From positions 1-64,000 of the IMG/VR virus record IMGVR_UViG_3300046514_000858: a stretch of DNA of 64,000 bases. One strand, 5' to 3'. The position numbers and the translations under genes were made by a program. Shown one piece after another: positions 38,768 to 44,914 of the stretch; within the stretch, counting starts at the first letter, position 1, and the number at the start of each line of letters is the position of its first letter. Source of the stretch: a virus. The notes below the pieces were generated by a model. That model saw only the letters and a program-made list of their open reading frames with translations. It made no database searches and was not told where the DNA came from.

Positions 38768-39219
38768 TGGGCGCGCACATCCTTGGCGATTTCCGCACGC
38801 AGCCGCACTGCGAATTGCCCGAGTCCTACTTCACCGGCCGAGACTGCTGGGTCGACTGTCGCGCGCCCGACATGTTGCACATCTCCCGGGACTGCAACAT
38901 CGGCTGGGAGGCCCGGCTGGTCTGTCAGTCCCACAACCCGATGCCCGGCAAGTTCGGCGACGTGACCGCGCGCTCGATTATCATTCGGCCCAAGGCGTTT
39001 ATCGCCGGGTTCGCGACGCTCTACAACTGCGAGATCGGCGAGGGGTCTGTCGTGGCGCTCGGGGCCGTGGTGAGAAGTCGGATCGTGCCGCCGTGGGTGA
39101 TCGTCGAGGGGAATCCGGCGCGCATCGTGAGCAGCTTCGACCATGTGCTCGGGAAGTGGGTCGAGGTGCCGGGGGAATCAGGACTTGGGGAGAACCTTCC
39201 AATGCGTCATCGGCGGTAG
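38767..39219 (+). CDS. Hexapeptide-repeat acetyltransferase, 150 aa
   Basis: Repeated turns (ISRDCNIGWEARLV, IIIRPKAFIAGFATLY, IGEGSVVALGAVVRSRI) and the terminal VIVEGNPARIV are the signature of left-handed beta-helix acyltransferases of the WbbJ/maltose O-acetyltransferase type. It likely acetylates a sugar. Its 3' end overlaps the convergent gene by 42 nt. Confidence 0.8.
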   Translation: MGAHILGDFRTQPHCELPESYFTGRDCWVDCRAPDMLHISRDCNIGWEARLVCQSHNPMPGKFGDVTARSIIIRPKAFIAGFATLYNCEIGEGSVVALGAVVRSRIVPPWVIVEGNPARIVSSFDHVLGKWVEVPGESGLGENLPMRHRR

Positions 39220-39729
39220 GACCTCGCCATCGGGCACGACGATCCCGTAGCCCGCGACCGGCACGGGCACCGAGTAGTCGGGCACGATCACCCGGCCGTA
39301 CTGCTGGAGCACCGCGGGCGGGACCTTGTGGCATCCGGCCTGCCCGCAATCCAAGTCGACGTTGTTGACGTAGAGGATCCCTTCCGGGAAACGATTGTGG
39401 ACGATAGCCAGCTCTTCGCCGAGCGGTCTCTCCGATCCCCACGTCGTGTCGAAGTAAAACACCGACGGCCGGGGCGCGTCGACCTCGCGCAGGTATTCAA
39501 CGGAGCTGGCGACCTTGAGCTGCAGCCACGGGTACCGGCCCCGCGCGATCTCCAGCGTCTCGGCGTTGATGTCGCATCCCATCCCGATCTTGCCGGGCAC
39601 GAGCTCCGAGAAGTACCCGACGGTCTCGCCCTCGTGCACGCCGACCTCGACCCAACCCTTGATCTGGAACCGGCCGATCATCCAACCCGTGATGCACATG
39701 CGCTGGAAATTGTCTTGATGAGTGGTCAC
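39178..39729 (-). CDS. Class I SAM methyltransferase-like protein, 183 aa
   Basis: WVEVGVHEGETVGYFSELVPGKIGMGCDINAE matches motif I and the acidic end of strand 2 of Rossmann methyltransferases. A later FYFDTTWG would be motif IV. The substrate is unknown; neighbouring sugar enzymes suggest glycan modification. Confidence 0.65.
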   Translation of the reverse strand: MTTHQDNFQRMCITGWMIGRFQIKGWVEVGVHEGETVGYFSELVPGKIGMGCDINAETLEIARGRYPWLQLKVASSVEYLREVDAPRPSVFYFDTTWGSERPLGEELAIVHNRFPEGILYVNNVDLDCGQAGCHKVPPAVLQQYGRVIVPDYSVPVPVAGYGIVVPDGEVLPPMTHWKVLPKS

Positions 39730-39743
39730 GTAATCTTGGACCA

Positions 39744-39757
39744 GTCCAAGAGAATAT
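39744..39757 (+). promoter_or_regulatory. Class 3 (late-type) motif GTCCAAG
   Basis: GTCCAAGAGAATAT precedes ATG 39771. Confidence 0.5.
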
Positions 39758-39770
39758 CAAGGGAATAATT

Positions 39771-40376
39771 ATGATCGACAAAGGACTGCTGTGGGACGAC
39801 ACCAAGATGATGGGATTCTATCCCGTGATCGATCCCGTGTACGGCCCGGACTATTGGGCCAAGTACGAGGGCTACGGCAAGACGCCCATGGGCAAGGCCA
39901 TCACCGCGTGCCGGGCGTGGTTCGTGGGCCAGTGCCTGAAGCCGGACGAGCAGCTCCTTGACGTCGGCATCGGATCGGGCGACTTCGTTCGGTCCCGTCC
40001 TAACACGTTCGGGCAGGACGTGAACCCTGTCGCGCTGGCGTGGTTGCAGGGCCTCGACCTGCTCGGCAACTACGACGAGATCCCCAACTACAGTTTTTGG
40101 GACACGCTCGAACACATCTTGGACGCGAAGGGCGTCGTCGCCAAGATCAAGAATTACTGCTTCGTCTCGCTCCCGATCTTCCGCGACCGCGAGCATGTCC
40201 TGAAGAGCAAGCACTTCCGGCCCGACGAGCATTACTGGTATTGGACTGAAGTGGGTCTGATCAACTGGTTCGATGAGCAGGGCTTCGCTCTGCGCAGGAT
40301 GACTTCGATTGAGTCAGTGCTCGGCCGCGAAGACATCATGAGCTACGCCTTCCAGCGCTACGGCGTTCGGTCGTGA
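39771..40376 (+). CDS. SAM-dependent methyltransferase, 201 aa
   Basis: LLDVGIGSGDFV is motif I. The protein then lists FGQDVNPVALAWL, a SFWDTLEHI block and a YWYWTEVGLINWF segment, an order typical of sugar or small-molecule methyltransferases. It is coupled to the glycosyltransferase-like gene (GTGA) and preceded by a class 3 motif. Confidence 0.75.
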   Translation: MIDKGLLWDDTKMMGFYPVIDPVYGPDYWAKYEGYGKTPMGKAITACRAWFVGQCLKPDEQLLDVGIGSGDFVRSRPNTFGQDVNPVALAWLQGLDLLGNYDEIPNYSFWDTLEHILDAKGVVAKIKNYCFVSLPIFRDREHVLKSKHFRPDEHYWYWTEVGLINWFDEQGFALRRMTSIESVLGREDIMSYAFQRYGVRS

Positions 40377-41074
40377 ACGCAGCCGTCCTTGTCCCTAGCT
40401 ACGACAAGTACGCGGACGTCTGGCCCATCGCCGAGACGTGCTTCTCCCGCTTCTGGCCCGACCGCTCCATCCCCATGTACTGGATGACGAATGGGCTTCC
40501 GGTCCCGCGCATGGCCACGGGCGTGTGCGTGCCCGCGCGCGCGAGGCAAGAGTGGGGTGAGGGCATTGCTCAGGCGCTGGACTCCGTGCCCGAGGATCTG
40601 GTGCTCTTCTGGATCGAGGAGGTCTTGCTTCTCAGTCCCGTCCCCAATCAGCGGATCATGGAAGCCATTCGTCTGATGAACGAGGATCCCACCATTCAGG
40701 TCGTCAACGTCAACCGGTACTACTACGCCGCCGCTGCGGGCGATGGCTTCATTGACGCGCCCGACAAGATGTTCGACGTGATGGCGATGCCCGCGATCTA
40801 CCGGAAGTCCGTGCTGAAGAGGCTGGTGTTAGAGAACCCGGACCCGCCGGAGTTCGAGCGCCGCTCGGCGATCAGCTTCCACAAGCTCTACCCCGACGGC
40901 CGAGTCCTGATCCCGGGCTCGAAGATGTTTCGCTTCTGCGACAACCTCATGATCATCGGCCGCTGGCGGAAGTGTGCGCTGAATCACTTGCAGGAGTTGC
41001 AGATCCCGGTCGACGCGTCCATCCGCGGCGTCGCCGATGACGACTGTCGCTTCATGAACGGGACGGATCAATAA
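40373..41074 (+). CDS. Glycosyltransferase-like protein, 233 aa
   Basis: AAVLVPSYDKYADVWP at the N-terminus and an acidic FWIEEVLLLSP block around residue 80 resemble a family 2-like GT-A fold. The rest reads like proteins annotated as phage glycosyltransferases. With the methyl- and acetyltransferase genes it may decorate a virion protein or DNA. Confidence 0.55.
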   Translation: MNAAVLVPSYDKYADVWPIAETCFSRFWPDRSIPMYWMTNGLPVPRMATGVCVPARARQEWGEGIAQALDSVPEDLVLFWIEEVLLLSPVPNQRIMEAIRLMNEDPTIQVVNVNRYYYAAAAGDGFIDAPDKMFDVMAMPAIYRKSVLKRLVLENPDPPEFERRSAISFHKLYPDGRVLIPGSKMFRFCDNLMIIGRWRKCALNHLQELQIPVDASIRGVADDDCRFMNGTDQ

Positions 41075-41075
41075 T

Positions 41076-41164
41076 TGGTCGCAGGTGGAGGAGTCGAACC
41101 TCTGCCCACCGCCGGAGACTTGGCCTTGGGACACGGGAGCTACCCGTCCTCCGGATCACCCGCG
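41076..41164 (-). tRNA. tRNA-like element without a clear anticodon arm
   Basis: On the minus strand, CGCGGGT pairs with ACCTGCG before ACCA (one G-U). A T-arm is present (GAGG-TTCGACT-CCTC) and a D-like arm GGAG-GACGGGTAG-CTCC is visible. The 29 nt between the D-like and T arms form no 5-bp anticodon stem, and the D-like arm is shifted by about 3 nt. It may be a degenerate tRNA, a tRNA mimic, or an attachment site. Confidence 0.45.
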
Positions 41165-41180
41165 ATTTGTTGTGCACCGT

Positions 41181-41344
41181 ATAGCTCTTCCGTCTATGCC
41201 CAGTAAAATTTACGACACTTGGGGTGCATCCGCACAAGGCCACATTTGCTGGCGACCCACTTCCATCCCTCCCGGAGTCTGTTTCGACACAGCCAGCAGA
41301 GCGGCAGCCTTCGTTTTCTTTTAGACTTCTTCATAGCGTTCAAT
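41181..41344. repeat. 164-bp inverted repeat, copy 2
   Basis: Inverted counterpart of 15250-15413, carrying the second copy of the 46-codon zinc-ribbon gene. Confidence 0.85.
41194..41334 (-). CDS. 46-aa zinc-ribbon protein, duplicated gene copy 2
   Basis: Differs from the copy at 15260 only at residues 4 (Ser), 18 (Asn) and 46 (Ala); other nucleotide changes are silent. It has CWLC plus two further Cys and a KKSKRKRR start. Confidence 0.7.
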   Translation of the reverse strand: MKKSKRKRRLPLCWLCRNRLREGWKWVASKCGLVRMHPKCRKFYWA

Positions 41345-41675
41345 CGTGTGTCTGCTTACAAGCAGGGCACGGGTAACCGGGAACGTAGGCCGCCGCCTCG
41401 CACTTCGGGGTTGGACGAATCCGCTTTTCTGTTGCCGTCAGAATATCTTCCATGCTGTTCGCGGCCTGCCGGATCGTGAACCAGTGGCGTTTTAGTTCGT
41501 CAATCTGCAGGTTTGCTGTGCGCAATTCGAGGGTTCGCGTATTGGCGAGATCCCACCCCTCCTTCGCGTGCTTCTTCATCAACTCCAATTCGGCCTTGTT
41601 GCAGTAGCTTTCCGGGTGTGGCTCATGCGGTAGAGACTTGCTCCCGCAAATCTTGCACGTTCTAAAGTCGCTCAT
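41340..41675 (-). CDS. Zinc-binding helical protein, 111 aa
   Basis: CKICG near the start and CPAC near the end flank a long helix (LELMKKHAKEGWDLANTRTL). Starts at 41675, overlapping the upstream gene by 4 nt. The function is unknown. Confidence 0.55.
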   Translation of the reverse strand: MSDFRTCKICGSKSLPHEPHPESYCNKAELELMKKHAKEGWDLANTRTLELRTANLQIDELKRHWFTIRQAANSMEDILTATEKRIRPTPKCEAAAYVPGYPCPACKQTHD

Positions 41676-42145
41676 GCTTCGATCTCGTAGCGGTCGTGCC
41701 GCACCCAGCCCTTCTTGGTCCAGAACCCCCAGCTCCGGCGGATCGCGCCGCAGAAGACTAGAGTCACGATGGGGCGGCTGCTGACCCAAGTGATGGCGTG
41801 CCTGTCTTCGGCGCGCTTCCAGTTCACCCACCGGACGTGCCGCGGCTCACGGTCGGCATCACAGTCGTCGCACCGGCACGGGCCGCAGCAGGGTTCGGTC
41901 GGCACGTCCTCGACGTAGCTGCCCCAGAGCACGAGGGACAGGAACGACCACGGATGGTCGTGCAGGTCCCGCTGCTGGTCCGGGCGGTAGATCAGGTGCA
42001 GCTTGATGGAGAACCACGGGGTGAGGAGAATGTTCAGGCGGCGCATGTACACGCTGCGCCCGTCGCCGATGATCTTCCAGTACCACCAGCCCCACTTGCG
42101 AGCGGCCTTGGGGTCGGTCAGCTCGTCGCCTTCCAGCTTCTCCAT
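41672..42145 (-). CDS. Cupin-fold protein, 157 aa
   Basis: LHDHPWSFLSLVLWGSYVED is the first cupin motif (metal-binding His residues, then Gly). The second half contains a Cys cluster (CCGPCRCDDC) and HAITWV, then WTKKGWV. Cupins bind metals and often modify small molecules. The start follows a class 2 motif by 6 nt. Confidence 0.65.
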   Translation of the reverse strand: MEKLEGDELTDPKAARKWGWWYWKIIGDGRSVYMRRLNILLTPWFSIKLHLIYRPDQQRDLHDHPWSFLSLVLWGSYVEDVPTEPCCGPCRCDDCDADREPRHVRWVNWKRAEDRHAITWVSSRPIVTLVFCGAIRRSWGFWTKKGWVRHDRYEIEA

Positions 42146-42151
42146 GTCTAC

Positions 42152-42158
42152 AAGAACG
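42152..42158 (-). promoter_or_regulatory. Class 2 motif CGTTCTT, minus strand
   Basis: It lies 6 nt before ATG 42145; no Shine-Dalgarno is present. Confidence 0.55.
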
Positions 42159-42170
42159 CGCGCATTTTCC

Positions 42171-42199
42171 TGTAATGCGCATGGGCGTGGGTCGTCTTA
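42171..42199 (+). promoter_or_regulatory. Class 1 promoter
   Basis: TGTAAT, 16 nt, CGTCTTA, then TAGGCGTGATG. It is divergent from the class 2 site at 42152. Confidence 0.6.
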
Positions 42200-42222
42200 T
42201 AGGCGTGATGAAAGGAGCCGAC

Positions 42223-42441
42223 ATGACCTGCGAAAACTGTGGGAAGCGCACGATCACCGCGACGTTCGTCTACTGTTGCGCCCGCGCGACTTTCCTGCCC
42301 ATCGCCTGCTCGGCCAAGTGCCAGAAGGCCCTCGGCGGTGTCGACCCGACCAAGGTCGCCGACTGCGGTGAACACTGTGCCTGCGGGGACTGCGTCGACT
42401 GTGATCTGGCGGCCCGCGACAAGGCCGCGCTCAAGAGCTAG
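42223..42441 (+). CDS. Cys-rich protein, 72 aa
   Basis: Ten or so Cys residues (CENCGK, YCCA, CSAKCQ, CACGDCVDC) imply two or more zinc sites. It starts at ATG 42223 behind AAAGGAG. Confidence 0.6.
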   Translation: MTCENCGKRTITATFVYCCARATFLPIACSAKCQKALGGVDPTKVADCGEHCACGDCVDCDLAARDKAALKS

Positions 42442-42450
42442 GAGACTGCG

Positions 42451-43053
42451 ATGAAACAGTGGGATCTCCACCGGACCGAGCTACTTCAAGATCGCGAGTG
42501 GTCGAAGCTGAAGCGCTTCCTCGACGACGAGTCGGATCTCGCCGAGTTGAATGGCAACCGCACTGCCATCCAGAACCGCGTGATCTGTTACGTAGCGGTC
42601 TGGGCCGGGCTCCGGCGCGCCGAGATCGCGAGCCTCGACCTCGACGACTTGTACCTGACGAACGACTCTCCCTTCCTCGTCGTGAAGGACGGCAAGGGCG
42701 GCAAGCGCCGGGAGGTCATGATCTCCCCGATCCTCCGGGCCATCCTTAAGAAGTTCATTCGCGGCATGGAACCGGGCCCCGTCTTCCGGCCCCAGCGCGG
42801 CGAGCGGTACACGGGCAACGGCCTCTGGCGCGTGTGGGCGGTCGCCTGCGCGGGCGCGGGGATCCTGCCTCGGTCGATCCACAAGGCCCGTCACTTCTAC
42901 GGTCAGAAGCAGTACGAGGCGACCAACGATCTCCGCTTCGTCCAGAAGCAACTCGGCCACTCCCGGATCGTGACCACTCAGGTCTACGTCGAGATTTCCA
43001 ATACGAAGGCGGTGGAGAATCTGGCGGGCCTCGACAAGGTGCTGCGGGCTTAG
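42451..43053 (+). CDS. Tyrosine recombinase (catalytic domain only), 200 aa
   Basis: All catalytic residues are visible: Arg55 (AGLRRAEIASL), a Lys in GKGGKRRE, His144 and Arg147 (HKARHF), His170 (LGHS) and Tyr179 (VYVEI). It could perform site-specific integration or resolve genome multimers. Most phage integrases also have an N-terminal arm- or core-binding domain; only about 30 residues precede the catalytic fold here. Confidence 0.85.
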   Translation: MKQWDLHRTELLQDREWSKLKRFLDDESDLAELNGNRTAIQNRVICYVAVWAGLRRAEIASLDLDDLYLTNDSPFLVVKDGKGGKRREVMISPILRAILKKFIRGMEPGPVFRPQRGERYTGNGLWRVWAVACAGAGILPRSIHKARHFYGQKQYEATNDLRFVQKQLGHSRIVTTQVYVEISNTKAVENLAGLDKVLRA

Positions 43054-43337
43054 GCTATTGCGGCCTGTGGGGTGCGGTTACCTTTTATCTTATTACATTT
43101 AGCGCAGAGAACCTGCAACTTCCCTTCCTTCTCCTCCTGCTCGTAGCGCCTCACGCGGCCGAGCTGGGAGAACGCCCGGAGGTACCAGTCCCGCGGCTTC
43201 TTGTGGTCGACTTCGAGCTTGTTCTTCTTCGAGCCCTTGGTGCCGCAGTGGACGCACTTCCGACCGAGGCGATCAATGATCGCTTCCCGGCGGACCTGCG
43301 CCCGCAACGCCCGCTGTCGTGTCTCTAGGTTGCCCAC
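43050..43337 (-). CDS. HNH endonuclease, 95 aa
   Basis: CVHCG, LEVDHKKPRDWY and LCAKCNKIKGNR make up a complete HNH with a zinc site. It could be a homing enzyme or a packaging-associated nuclease. It overlaps the recombinase end by 4 nt and the upstream minus gene by 65 nt. Confidence 0.8.
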   Translation of the reverse strand: MGNLETRQRALRAQVRREAIIDRLGRKCVHCGTKGSKKNKLEVDHKKPRDWYLRAFSQLGRVRRYEQEEKEGKLQVLCAKCNKIKGNRTPQAAIA

Positions 43338-43614
43338 TCTCTAAGGAATGCTCGGATCCTGCAGCTTTCAACGCCGCCATGATTTTCGCCATCTCTGTGG
43401 CGTCCTTGATCGTGCCCTGCTGGTCTCGCTCGGTGATGAGACGGTCGACGATCTGCCGCGGGCCCGGCCCCGGCAGGTCGACGTAGGCGTTCATGAAGAA
43501 CTCCAGCGCCGCGGCGATCACCCGGCCCCGTCCCATGCGGGTGGCCGTGCACAGATGGACCAGCACGTCGTCGGCATCTCCCACCATTTGGATTGTTTCG
43601 AGTTCGTGCTTCAT
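43273..43614 (-). CDS. Hypothetical protein, 113 aa
   Basis: A helical domain (RVIAAALEFFMNAYVDL) followed by a charged end and a Gly/Pro tail that overlaps the HNH gene. The start lies 6 nt after a class 2 motif. Confidence 0.55.
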   Translation of the reverse strand: MKHELETIQMVGDADDVLVHLCTATRMGRGRVIAAALEFFMNAYVDLPGPGPRQIVDRLITERDQQGTIKDATEMAKIMAALKAAGSEHSLESGQPRDTTAGVAGAGPPGSDH

Positions 43615-43620
43615 ATTTAC

Positions 43621-43627
43621 AGGAACG
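43621..43627 (-). promoter_or_regulatory. Class 2 motif CGTTCCT, minus strand
   Basis: It lies 6 nt before ATG 43614 and is back-to-back with the class 2 site at 43640. Confidence 0.55.
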
Positions 43628-43639
43628 CTTGTGTGCGCG

Positions 43640-43646
43640 CGTTCTT
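43640..43646 (+). promoter_or_regulatory. Class 2 motif CGTTCTT
   Basis: It lies 6 nt before ATG 43653; no Shine-Dalgarno is present. Confidence 0.55.
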
Positions 43647-43652
43647 ATTGGC

Positions 43653-43991
43653 ATGGAAGCAACGCCCAAAGAAATCGCGCTGAAGACCATCGCCCGGATG
43701 CGGCCCGAAGTCGCCCGCCGGTCGCTGCTGGTGGGCCGCTGGTACAACGGCGGCTTCTACGTCGCGCCCGACTTCTCGTGCTGCTGCCCCTTCGGTGCTG
43801 GCGTGATCACCAATCCCCGCCACGCAACAGCCGAGTCCTACTGCGCGGTCGACGAGGAGGTCAGCCGCGCGTTCCGGATGGCCGGGTTCTACGACGCCGA
43901 GCAGATGCTCCTCTCCAAGTTCGTGGCCGGACTGCCCGAGCTCACGCAGGAGGAGATCCGCGCGGCCATCGCGGAGGCGATGATCCAGTGA
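43653..43991 (+). CDS. Hypothetical protein, 112 aa, leaderless
   Basis: An alpha/beta protein with a CCCPFGAG turn and a helical, acidic C-terminus. No family is recognised. Confidence 0.55.
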   Translation: MEATPKEIALKTIARMRPEVARRSLLVGRWYNGGFYVAPDFSCCCPFGAGVITNPRHATAESYCAVDEEVSRAFRMAGFYDAEQMLLSKFVAGLPELTQEEIRAAIAEAMIQ

Positions 43992-44263
43992 AGAAGATCG
44001 AGATGTTCTACGTCCAGCGCAGCACGGACGGCCACGTTTTGTACATCCGCAAGGCTCCCAACAAGCGGTGGGAGGCGAAGATCGACCAGATCCACGGGTC
44101 GGCGTACCTGTTCGAAGACATCGCGCCGGGCACAGGGGGCTGGTATTTTTTCGAGCCCGTCGTTTCTCCGACACAGATCAAGAACATCGACGTCACAGAA
44201 GTATCGCTCGTGGCGAAAGCGCCACACGGAAAAAGATTTCTATTGAAAGGAGATAGGTCATGA
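43988..44263 (+). CDS. Hypothetical protein, 91 aa
   Basis: A beta-rich protein with a Trp/Tyr/Phe patch (GWYFFEPV). The GTG start overlaps the previous stop and its end overlaps the pilin-like gene. Confidence 0.5.
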   Translation: MKKIEMFYVQRSTDGHVLYIRKAPNKRWEAKIDQIHGSAYLFEDIAPGTGGWYFFEPVVSPTQIKNIDVTEVSLVAKAPHGKRFLLKGDRS

Positions 44264-44694
44264 AAAGAGGTTTCACGCTCTTTGAAGGCATGGTTGTCTT
44301 CGCCGCCGTCGCGATCCTCGCACTCCTCTTCCTGCCGTTCGTCCTGTGCCTCTTCCCGTCCGGCTGCGATCCGTCGTATTCCGACGGCGACCGGGTCGGA
44401 GTGGTGACGAAGCTGAGCCACAGGGGCCTCAGCATGAAGAGCTGGGAAGGCCAGCTCAACGTGGGGAGCACGAGTACCGACGGGAACGGTGTCGCCGTTC
44501 CCACCACATGGGCGTTCAGCGTCGAAGACGAGGCCGTCGTGCAGCGGCTCAAGGAGGTCGCCCAGACCGGCCAGCGAGCAACGCTCCACTACCACCAGTA
44601 TCTGGTCAAACCGTGGCGATTCGACACGGAATACGTGATCGACAGCGTGGACGTCGAGAAACCGGACGGCACGAACAAGAGCCTCCGACACTGA
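44260..44694 (+). CDS. Pilin-like membrane protein, 144 aa
   Basis: The N-terminus KRGFTLFEGMVVFAAVAIL fits the type IV prepilin cleavage site (G before FTLxE) and hydrophobic helix. The soluble part (YSDGDRVGVVTKLSHRGLSMKSWEGQL...WAFSVED) resembles a family of membrane-attached proteins in bacteria and phages. It might interfere with host pili or simply be membrane anchored. The Shine-Dalgarno is AAAGGAGAT. Confidence 0.6.
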   Translation: MKRGFTLFEGMVVFAAVAILALLFLPFVLCLFPSGCDPSYSDGDRVGVVTKLSHRGLSMKSWEGQLNVGSTSTDGNGVAVPTTWAFSVEDEAVVQRLKEVAQTGQRATLHYHQYLVKPWRFDTEYVIDSVDVEKPDGTNKSLRH

Positions 44695-44706
44695 AGTACG
44701 AGTCAA

Positions 44707-44744
44707 CCGAAGCCCGGGGATGCAAAGTCCCCGGGCTTTTTCTT
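44707..44744 (+). terminator. Intrinsic terminator before the late operon
   Basis: AGCCCGGGGA and TCCCCGGGCT pair perfectly around a 7-nt loop, with TTTTTCTTT downstream. It separates the accessory region from the terminase operon. Confidence 0.85.
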
Positions 44745-44770
44745 TGCCCCGCACCCATACCGCAGGTGCG

Positions 44771-44782
44771 GTCCAAGATGGT
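44771..44782 (+). promoter_or_regulatory. Class 3 (late-type) motif GTCCAAG
   Basis: GTCCAAGATGGT is followed directly by ATG 44783, the first gene of the morphogenesis module. Confidence 0.55.
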
Positions 44783-44914
44783 ATGCTCCGCGCCATCGGT
44801 CGGAAGGTCGCCATCATCGCGGCGACCATCGTGCTCACCGCCTTCATCTTCGCGTTCGCGACGGAGTTCTTCCGGGCCGTCTCGCGCACCAAGCAGGATC
44901 TGCAGGTGCCCTGA
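44783..44914 (+). CDS. Membrane microprotein, 43 aa
   Basis: One membrane helix (VAIIAATIVLTAFIFAFA) with a basic start and a charged tail. It overlaps the terminase start (TGATG) and is the first late gene. A role in lysis or packaging cannot be told. Confidence 0.55.
   Translation: MLRAIGRKVAIIAATIVLTAFIFAFATEFFRAVSRTKQDLQVP

Noticed and set aside
41085-41479. Plus-strand frames over 41085-41324 and 41219-41479
   Set aside because: They are antisense shadows of the tRNA-like element and the minus-strand zinc-ribbon genes.
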